A DNA stretch of 64,000 bases from Bromus sterilis. Taxonomy: Eukaryota > Streptophyta > Magnoliopsida > Poales > Poaceae. Below, piece after piece: positions 56,819-64,000 of the stretch; the first letter of the stretch is position 1, and every line of letters starts with the position of its first letter. Both the position numbers and the translations under genes were made by a program. Under the pieces are notes generated by a model. It worked only from the letters and a program-made list of their open reading frames with translations, was not told the origin of the DNA and ran no database searches. Location of the stretch: assembly GCA_950022295.1 (NCBI GenBank), contig OX465600.1, positions 313,296,031 through 313,360,030 on the forward strand, in the 5' to 3' direction.

Positions 56819-59800
56819 ACTCGCCCCCACTCAAAAGAATCTCGTCCCGAGATTCAGAAGTCGTCGGGAGGAAGGTGGGGTACTCGGCACGGAGACGGTC
56901 TTCTCTTTCCCACGTTGCTTCTTTCTCGGAGTGATGTGACCATTGCACTTTAAGGAACTTGATCTTCTGACGACGAGTGACACGTTCTGCTGAATCAAGA
57001 ATACGAACAGGGTACTCTCGATAATAAAGGTCATCTTGGAGATCAAGCGTTTCATGGTCGACTTCGCGGATGGGGTCCTTGAAGCAACGCCTGAGTTGTG
57101 ACACATGGAATACATCATGTACTCGGGAAAGGTGCGGAGGTAGTTCAAGTTGGTAGGCAACTTCTCCACGTTTAGCTAGAATGCGGAAAGGTCCGATGTA
57201 ACGTGGGGCCAACTTGCCTTTGATACCGAATCTTTGAGTTCCCTTCAGAGGACTAACCCGAAGGTAAGCCTTCTCGTCAATATTGTAGCTCTCCTCTCTA
57301 TGATGACGATCATAGTAGCTCTTTTGACGAGACTGAGCGGCTTTCAAACGATCACGAACAATGCGAACTTGCTCTTCTGCTTCCTTGATCATATCCGGTC
57401 CAAAGAGTTGTCTTTCACCGGTTTCTGACCAGTTAAGGGGTGTTCGACATCGTTGGCCATAGAGGAATTCAAAGGGAGCCATATTCAGACTAGATTGATA
57501 GCTATTGTTATAAGCAAATTCGGCGAATGGAAGAGATTTCTCCCAATTCTTTCCGAAAGAGATAACACAAGCTCTGAGCATGTCTTCCAAGATTTGATTA
57601 ACCCTTTCAACTTGACCGCTAGATTGAGGGTGGAAAGATGTACTAAAGGATAGATGAGTTCCCATAGCATTTTGAAAACTTTCCCAAAATCTAGAGGTGA
57701 AAAGGCTACCACGATCAGAATTGATCACCAAAGGAACACCGTGTAGAGACACAATTCTAGAGACGTACAAGTCCGCTAACTGGCTAGCAGTTATAGACTC
57801 GCGAACTGGAAGGAAGTGAGCAACTTTTGAAAGTCGATCGATGACAACGAAGATGGCATCATTTCCTTTCTGGGTTTTTGGAAAGCCGGTGATGAAGTCC
57901 ATACCGACCTTGTCCCATTTCCACTCGGGAATAGACAATGGCTGAAGAGTGCCAGCAGGTCTTTGGTGTTCTGCCTTAATGCGACGACAAACATCACATT
58001 CGGCAACAAATTGTGCACTATCTCTCTTCATCCGGTTCCACCAAAATCTCTGGCGTAGATCTCGGTACATTTTTGTGCTACCGGGATGAATTGAGAGGGG
58101 AGTATCATGAGCTTCCTTAAGGATCAACTGCTTTAGGTCTTCATTCTCAGGAACTACTAAACGATTTTCAAAGAATATCGTTCCTTGATCATTTGCAGAG
58201 AAACATTTAGCAACTACGCTAACAATGTTCTGCTTGATCTCTTGAATACTACTGTCTTGTTTCTGGGCGGCTATGATTTGATCCTCAAGGGTTGGTTTCG
58301 CCACCAAGGTTAAAAGAGATCCACGAGGAACTATCTCAAGATTGAGCTTTCGAAATTCCTCATGAAGAAGTGGTTGATATTGTTGTAACATGAGGTTGTT
58401 ACAATACGACTTACGACTTAGTGCATCAGCCATGACATTGGCCTTGCCTGGGGTGTAAGAAATTCCTAAGTCATAATATTTTATCAACTCTATCCAGCGT
58501 CTTTGCCTGAGATTAAGATCTGGCTGGGTGAAAATGTATTTGAGGCTTTGGTGATCGGAATAAATCTCACAACGATTACCAAGGAGGTAATGTCGCCAAG
58601 TCTTCAGGGCATGAACTACGGCAGCGAGTTCAAGATCATGGGTTGGATAGTTCTCTTCATGTGGCCGCAATTGGCGTGAAGCATAAGCTACCACATGTCG
58701 ATCTTGCATAAGTATGCATCCTAACCCTTGCCGTGAAGCATCACAATAGATCTCGAAATCCCTTTTGGTGTCTGGAGGTGCAAGTACGGGTGCAGAAGTC
58801 AATCTTATTTTTAGCTCTTGAAAGCTTTCCTCGCACTTGGGGGTCCATTGGAATTTCTTATCTTTCTTGAGGAGTTCAGTAAGAGGCTTTGCAACTTTAG
58901 AAAAGTTCTCGACGAAGCGACGGCAATAGCTTGCTAAGCCAAGAAAACTCCTAACTTGCTTAACCGATTCAGGTGGAGTCCAGCCAAGGACGGCCTGAAC
59001 TCTCTCGGGATTGACTGCAACACCTTTCGCAGAAATCACGTGCCCAAAGTAGGTCACTTCTGGTAGCCAAAATTCACACTTGGAGAACTTGGCATAAAGG
59101 CGGTGCTCTCTAAGTTTCATCAATACCAGCCTTAGGTGTTGGGCATGATCTTCTTCGTTCTTCGAGTAGATGAGAATATCATCAAGATAAACCACAACAA
59201 ATTTATCTAGGTACTCCATGAAGATCGAATTCATCAAGCGTGAGAATGTGGCGGGGGCATTGGTTAAACCAAAGGACATGACGGTGTACTCGTAAAGACC
59301 ATAACGAGTAGTGAAAGCCGTTTTGGGAATGTCCTCGTTTTGGATTTTGATTTGATGATAGCCTAATCTCAAATCCATCTTGGAGAAGACAGAGGATCCT
59401 GCAAGTTGATCATAAAGATCATTGATCCTGGGCAGTGGGTATTTGTTCTTTATCGTCGCTAGATTTAGCGGGCGATAGTCTACGCACATCCTTTCTGTTC
59501 CATCTTTCTTCGTTACAAACAGAACGGGGCAACCCCATGGCGATGAGCTAGGGCGGATGAAGCCTTTTGCCAACGAAGCATCAAGTTGGGTTTTTAGCTC
59601 AGCTAACTCATGTGGGGCCATTTTATATGGGCGTCTGGAAATTGGGGCTGTGCCTGGTATAAGATCCACTATGAATTCTACACACCTGTCGGGTGGCATT
59701 CCCGGCAGTTCTTCAGGAAAGACATACGGGAAGTCACGAACCACCGGAACATCTTCAAGGTCTGGAAGGGGAAGCACATTCAAAGTCTGCACCTGGATTC

Positions 59801-60386
59801 TAGAGCTGGGTGATGTGTAGTCAATGGTCTGGCCTGAAGGATGGGTGAGTTTGACTGATTTGGCTTTACAATCAAGGAAAGCATTCTGCCTTGATAACCA
59901 ATCCATTCCTAGGATGACATCAATGTCTGAAGACTTGAGGGCTATAAGTGAAGCAAGGAATACTAAACCCTCAATTGCAATTTGATTGCCATGGCTTACT
60001 CTATTAGTTTGCCACTTTGAACCAGGAGTTTGAATGATCATTGGAGAAAACATTTCTTCAAAGGGGAACTCATGACGAAGTGCATAACTCTCCGACATGA
60101 ATGAATGAGAAGCTCCTGGATCGAAAAGAACGGAGGCGGGGACATGATTGACTGGGAGTGTGCCAAGAATGACGTCAAAAGCATCAGTGGTTTCCTCCAC
60201 TGAGATTTGGTTCACACAACCACTACTAGTCGATGAAGGCTTTGCTGGAAAAGCTTTGGTGGTTGGTTTCTTTGGATGCTTGGGTCGAGAATGACATGGT
60301 GCCATCAAGACCTGAGGGCATTGACGATAGTAATGGCCTGGAAGACCACACTTAAAGCATACCCTGTCTGAATTGCTGAGTTGGGA
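56796..60386 (-). CDS. E2 zinc knuckle-PR-RT-RH-IN-chromodomain polyprotein
   Basis: One open frame from the TAA at 60387 leftward to the stop at 56796. The conventional part from 60308 is 1170 residues. In order: zinc knuckle CFKCGLPGHYYRQC (just upstream of 60308, same frame), protease DPGAS (Asp63), RT YLDD (374-377), RNase H CDASRQGLG (522-530), integrase zinc site ending CDVCRR (771-776), catalytic D804, D865 and E901 (spacing D-x60-D-x35-E, as expected for D,D(35)E), GPF module (1039) and chromodomain (about 1099-1143), which directs integration in chromoviruses. All key residues are present with no stop or frameshift. The stop codon lies 22 bases inside the 3' LTR. A Tekay-type chromovirus is the best fit. 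Confidence 0.95.
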   Translation of the reverse strand, partial: SQLSNSDRVCFKCGLPGHYYRQCPQVLMAPCHSRPKHPKKPTTKAFPAKPSSTSSGCVNQISVEETTDAFDVILGTLPVNHVPASVLFDPGASHSFMSESYALRHEFPFEEMFSPMIIQTPGSKWQTNRVSHGNQIAIEGLVFLASLIALKSSDIDVILGMDWLSRQNAFLDCKAKSVKLTHPSGQTIDYTSPSSRIQVQTLNVLPLPDLEDVPVVRDFPYVFPEELPGMPPDRCVEFIVDLIPGTAPISRRPYKMAPHELAELKTQLDASLAKGFIRPSSSPWGCPVLFVTKKDGTERMCVDYRPLNLATIKNKYPLPRINDLYDQLAGSSVFSKMDLRLGYHQIKIQNEDIPKTAFTTRYGLYEYTVMSFGLTNAPATFSRLMNSIFMEYLDKFVVVYLDDILIYSKNEEDHAQHLRLVLMKLREHRLYAKFSKCEFWLPEVTYFGHVISAKGVAVNPERVQAVLGWTPPESVKQVRSFLGLASYCRRFVENFSKVAKPLTELLKKDKKFQWTPKCEESFQELKIRLTSAPVLAPPDTKRDFEIYCDASRQGLGCILMQDRHVVAYASRQLRPHEENYPTHDLELAAVVHALKTWRHYLLGNRCEIYSDHQSLKYIFTQPDLNLRQRRWIELIKYYDLGISYTPGKANVMADALSRKSYCNNLMLQQYQPLLHEEFRKLNLEIVPRGSLLTLVAKPTLEDQIIAAQKQDSSIQEIKQNIVSVVAKCFSANDQGTIFFENRLVVPENEDLKQLILKEAHDTPLSIHPGSTKMYRDLRQRFWWNRMKRDSAQFVAECDVCRRIKAEHQRPAGTLQPLSIPEWKWDKVGMDFITGFPKTQKGNDAIFVVIDRLSKVAHFLPVRESITASQLADLYVSRIVSLHGVPLVINSDRGSLFTSRFWESFQNAMGTHLSFSTSFHPQSSGQVERVNQILEDMLRACVISFGKNWEKSLPFAEFAYNNSYQSSLNMAPFEFLYGQRCRTPLNWSETGERQLFGPDMIKEAEEQVRIVRDRLKAAQSRQKSYYDRHHREESYNIDEKAYLRVSPLKGTQRFGIKGKLAPRYIGPFRILAKRGEVAYQLELPPHLSRVHDVFHVSQLRRCFKDPIREVDHETLDLQDDLYYREYPVRILDSAERVTRRQKIKFLKVQWSHHSEKEATWEREDRLRAEYPTFLPTTSESRDEILLSGGELSEPQLG
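56819..56832 (-). other. E2 polypurine tract
   Basis: The minus strand reads GAGTGGGGGCGAGT immediately before the LTR start at 56818, identical to E1. Confidence 0.75.
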
Positions 60387-61276
60387 TTACTTGGTTGCAC
60401 ACCATCATTCCGGGGTGGAATAATGTATTGGGGTGTATGGCATATATTGGAGGTTGGTCTCTGTAGAAAGTTTTGAGGTATGGCTCTGGTTGGAATCCAA
60501 ATTCGGCGTTTCTGAGGGGCTGAACTGGAAGAAGAAGCAAGCTCAAGAGCATGCTTGTGAGATTCCTCGAAAATTTCATTGCCATGCTCAGCTCTGAAGG
60601 ATCTGTTGACTAAATCCTCAAAGGTGGCAAATTCGATGAGGTTGAGATCATGACGAAGGATGGGGCTAAATCCCTTACGGAACCTTGCCTGCTTTCTGGC
60701 ATCGGTGGTGATCTCATCTTGGGCATATCGAGCAAGACGGTTGAACTCTCTCACATACTCATGCATGGACATCTCTCCTTGCATCAGACTGCAGAACTCT
60801 TCCTTCTTGCGCTCCATTAACTCAACCAAAATGTGGTACCATCGAAAGGCATCACGGAACTCCTGCCAAGTCACTACGTGACTATCTGGCTGCATAGCAA
60901 CATAGTTCTCCCACCATTGAAGAGCAGCACCTTCCAAGAAGTATACCGCGAAAACAACTCGGTCATCGGGAGCAACATGTGCAGTATCAAGCTTACGCTC
61001 GATGGAACGGAGCCAATCATCAGCTTCAAGGGGCTCAGAAGAACATCGGAATACCGGTGGCTTGAGGAGGATGAAGTCATGAATGTTCACAACCACATTA
61101 CGATGACGTGAGGTATTCTGCTCGATGAGCTCCAGAAGACGTGTTTGATCGCGTTGATTCTTCTCAGCTTCCATCATGATTTCCGCCGCAGAAGGCGGTG
61201 GTAGAGGTTCATCATCATTTCGATTCCGAACACGGTCTCGATTCCGACGAACAGCACTACGAGTTCCACCTGACAT
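60305..61276 (-). pseudogene. E2 gag, frameshifted from pol near 60390
   Basis: 323 codons from the ATG at 61276. Residues about 75-200 are the Retrotrans_gag core (YFLEGAALQWWENYVAMQPD, EEFCSLMQGEMSMHEYVREF, NRLARYAQDE). It is homologous to E1 gag throughout, including the KRRIWIP segment. The last 30 or so codons are out of frame: the zinc knuckle that should follow is read in the pol frame, which opens after a TAA at 60389-60387. An indel near 60390 therefore splits gag from the zinc knuckle and pol. In E1 the two are in one frame, so this is a lesion and not the normal arrangement; a programmed shift would have to be shown. Confidence 0.85.
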
Positions 61277-61751
61277 CCTGTGTGATAAAAATCAACAATC
61301 AGAACAGGTTGTATGATGGAATCAAAGACAAGAAGGACATGATGAAGACGGAAAGAGTATAATGCGAAGGCAATGATCCACAGAAAACTTGGAACAAATC
61401 CGGCAGCATAACGACTACACCGGGATGGAAAACAAGACAACCTCGAGGAGATTGGACAAAACTTCCTCAAGGAACTCAAAACACGACGAGTCTGGACGAC
61501 TACATCAATCCTACGGCTAAAAGGAAGCACTCAGCGAGATGTTCTAGTCAAGACATAGATGAGCCTAGTCCTATCATCCCGTAGAAAAGATAAGGGTGAC
61601 TCAGAACTCATATCGATGAGGGTAAGGAGAAAAAGAAGCCTTACGTTGTTCCCTTATATACCCAGAGTAACTATATAACTATAGAATGTTAGACTCAACT
61701 CCGACCAAGGGTTTGATAATCCTACAGGCAGTCCTGCTCTGATACCAAGTC
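61277..61751 (-). other. E2 leader with primer-binding site
   Basis: Noncoding leader between gag and 5' LTR. At 61736-61747 the minus strand reads TGGTATCAGAGC, the initiator tRNA-Met primer-binding site, four bases inside the LTR. The part 61540-61680 is similar to 52160-52320 of E1 (ATCCTACGG, CTTACGTTGTTCCC, TATATACCCAGA), so only the accessory ORF and its spacer are missing relative to E1. Confidence 0.85.
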
Positions 61752-64000
61752 TGTCGGGACCCGGGGTTAGCGTATGTAATTCCAGTCACGATACAATCAC
61801 ATGGAGAGCCGAGAACCGTACCCACTTGTCTAAGCAGACAAGGCCAAGCACAGAACGTTCTCGGTAAGCATCGAACGTGAGGGGCATCCCATTCAGGCCG
61901 GATGATCAACTGAGATGGGTCCTCAACGTCCGCTCACAAGTCTAAATGCTTATGGGTGGTGAATCCCATACTCATAGACAAGTCGCCTCAACCATGTTAT
62001 CGATTGGATCCTAACTCTTACATAGACTTACTCCAGCCCGATCACTTAGTCGGGATCTAGGGCGGGCTCGATCATACAACAAAGTGTGCACGTGACAGAG
62101 TCACGAGCAATCGCATCGCGATGCCCCAAGCTGCGCACATCTAAGGGCCACTTGGTGTATAAAAGACCGCCAGCCAGATCACAACTAAGGTCTCGAAAAC
62201 CCATACTAAGACATGCATGTTATAAACATACACGCAGCACACATGCCTAGTATGAACAGCAGGTATCATCACATAACTCTACAAAGTATTCTTTATTGAT
62301 ATACACATATAGCATACAAAGATCACATGTTTGTGATCAACATTACATCATACAACGGAAGAAAATTAGGTCTGAGTACAGACAAGTTTAACAAATGGCT
62401 TAGAGAAGCCTTATAAACAAACATGCCCTTCCACGAGGGACCAGACTGCTGTCTGGGATTATACTACCAAGGTCAACGTCAAGCTTCACGAAGATGAATC
62501 CATCGGGGTTCCGGTTTCTTATCTAAAACATAGAATAAGCAAACGTGAGTACAAAGTCGTACTCAGCAAGACTTACATCAGAACTACACTACTCATGCTC
62601 AAGTATCAAGGTAAAGGGAGGTGGGGTTCAACATGCAGAAGTGCCAGCTTTGACTTGGCTAATCCTGTAATACGAGTACCAGACTTGAGGTAAGAAGCGT
62701 ACACGAGTCCACTACATCTCCAACCAATACACCACTATGGTTACTTCCTCGACTTCCCCACGAGGAAGCACACCATAGCACTCACGCTTATCTTGCGGAT
62801 TTTATAAGTATCCATTCGAGTTGTCTATGATCAAGTAAGGGTTTCCAAGTAGTCCATAACCGCGGACACGGCTATTCGAATAGTTCATTAACCCTGCAGG
62901 GGTGTACATCTTCACACGCGTGTCATCACTTATCGCCTCGTTCTTGTCATCCTTCAAGCGGATGTCGGACGTGGATGAAACCAAGGCACTAACCTCACAT
63001 CACCTTCTCTAATCCAGGAGTCGACTACCTGAGTTTGGCACCGCTCGAGAGTCCGGCCGGTTCCACGAAACAGACTCAGATAATGTAAGGGACCGAGACG
63101 CCACCTCTGCCAGATGGTTTCACTGCCTCACAAGTCCACCCACATATCTAGGATGATGCAACCTTTTCTTCATTCTTTTTCTATGCACATGCCAAATGGA
63201 AAGCCCGAATCTATTGTGACTCCTGGACCGGATCGGGTACGTAAAGAGGCCAAACGGGGCTCCCATAAACCCTACATGTGGTCATACTCTTTGTCTTGGA
63301 TCACAAAACAGGAACTCGGGGCCTAGGGTAGTGTTCAACGAGACAACCCACTGTGTACTCCTACACAGCCTCTCATCGTTCACCTTTGCTTAGGGTGGAT
63401 TCACCAACACGCTTCACTTTCATCAACACCACTGTGTTCATTCCATCCCGACTCACAATCAAAACATCCTCATTGTATCACTAAGCAGCAAAAGCAGTAA
63501 CAGTTGTAGGGGCCACATGCTCATCATTCAACTCCTATATCTGCTAGGATTGTGGTTTGCTTAATACGGTGACAAAATGATAGGTCATGCATCGGAATGG
63601 GTTCAACTATGCGAAAGAACGTGTCTCGATGATCTCCTAAACATGCATAAGCGAGACTGAGAGGGAATTGGGATTTTATAGATATGATCAAAGGGGTTTT
63701 GCTTGCCTTGCTGACGAGGTTCGATAACGGTGTCTTCAACGAAGGGGGTGGCCTCCGGTTCCAGTTGCACGTCTATCGAGCAAACAATTAAACAATGGTA
63801 TAAATTTATTTGCAATGCATCAAACACATGATCAATATTGATATGGTGAGGTTCTTGGTCACAAGGTAGGTACAATTTCATTTAAAAGAAGCCAAATGCA
63901 AAGTCATTTGCAAATATGCTTCAAATTTGAATTTGAATTAAAGCCATATGGATGTTTTGCACTGTTCACCCAATTTTAATTGGTCAAACATGAAAACAGA
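61752..64000 (-). mobile_element. E2: 5' LTR, truncated by window end
   Basis: Starts TGTCGGGACCCGGGG and follows 53022-55290 almost base for base. One indel near 63970: this copy has CCCAATTTTAATTGG where the 3' LTR has only a short TG join. The remaining 1.5 kb and the rest of the E1 5' LTR are outside the window. Confidence 0.95.

Overview
This window is intergenic DNA from a large grass genome, almost certainly a Triticeae species (wheat, barley, rye or Aegilops type). The evidence is dense nested LTR retrotransposons with 3.5-4 kb LTRs, CACTA transposons with AGTACCGGTT- and GGTCCCGGTT-type subterminal repeats (Caspar-like), a plant initiator-Met tRNA primer-binding site, and plant-only families (B3, DLN/EAR motif). 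I see no rRNA or tRNA gene and no clearly intact single-copy host gene. Species and chromosome cannot be read from the sequence.

Layout. 1-6222: a minus-strand CACTA element with a TNP2-like transposase broken by two frameshifts, followed by the 5' end of a second, related CACTA. 6223-20669: a scrambled nest of Ty3/gypsy material. It holds a minus-strand WHAM/Sabrina-like LTR, duplicated gag remnants of a second family whose LTRs have TGACGAGG/CCTCGTCA ends (three LTRs in both orientations), an antisense B3-like accessory ORF, and a 3.5-kb solo LTR with perfect target-site duplications. 20670-27000: a plus-strand LTR cut by an insertion that begins CACTAGTGCAG and carries a B3-domain gene, an unknown ORF and tandem repeats. 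27238-37368: a run of small protein-coding remnants around a 4.8-kb array of about 0.9-kb tandem repeats. These are a DEDDy 3'-5' exonuclease with one in-frame TAG, a 212-residue ORF with ubiquitin-interacting-like and SUMO-interacting-like motifs, a decayed repeat protein with an EAR motif and SIM-like acidic repeats, and a short ORF with two stops.

38301-42430: the 3' half of another CACTA element, whose second gene ends in a Ulp1-like cysteine protease spread over several exons. 42431-64000: two nested minus-strand chromodomain Ty3/gypsy elements. E1 (3' LTR 42431-46506; 5' LTR from 52389) inserted into the CACTA gene. E2 (3' LTR 53022-56818; 5' LTR from 61752) then inserted into the 5' LTR of E1. 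LTR divergence counted by eye fits that order. E2 keeps a complete 1170-residue pol frame; E1 is broken by stops and a frameshift but carries an extra, uninterrupted 259-codon ORF between primer-binding site and gag.

The coding parts are transposon replication genes and passenger or accessory ORFs. Most single-codon breaks in the passenger genes look like CAG to TAG changes, as expected from deamination of methylated CHG sites. The most unusual items are the accessory ORF of E1 (possibly dsRNA-binding-like), the UIM/SIM ORF beside the SIM-repeat/EAR gene, the antisense B3-like retrotransposon ORF, and a GC hairpin conserved in the LTRs of E1 and E2.
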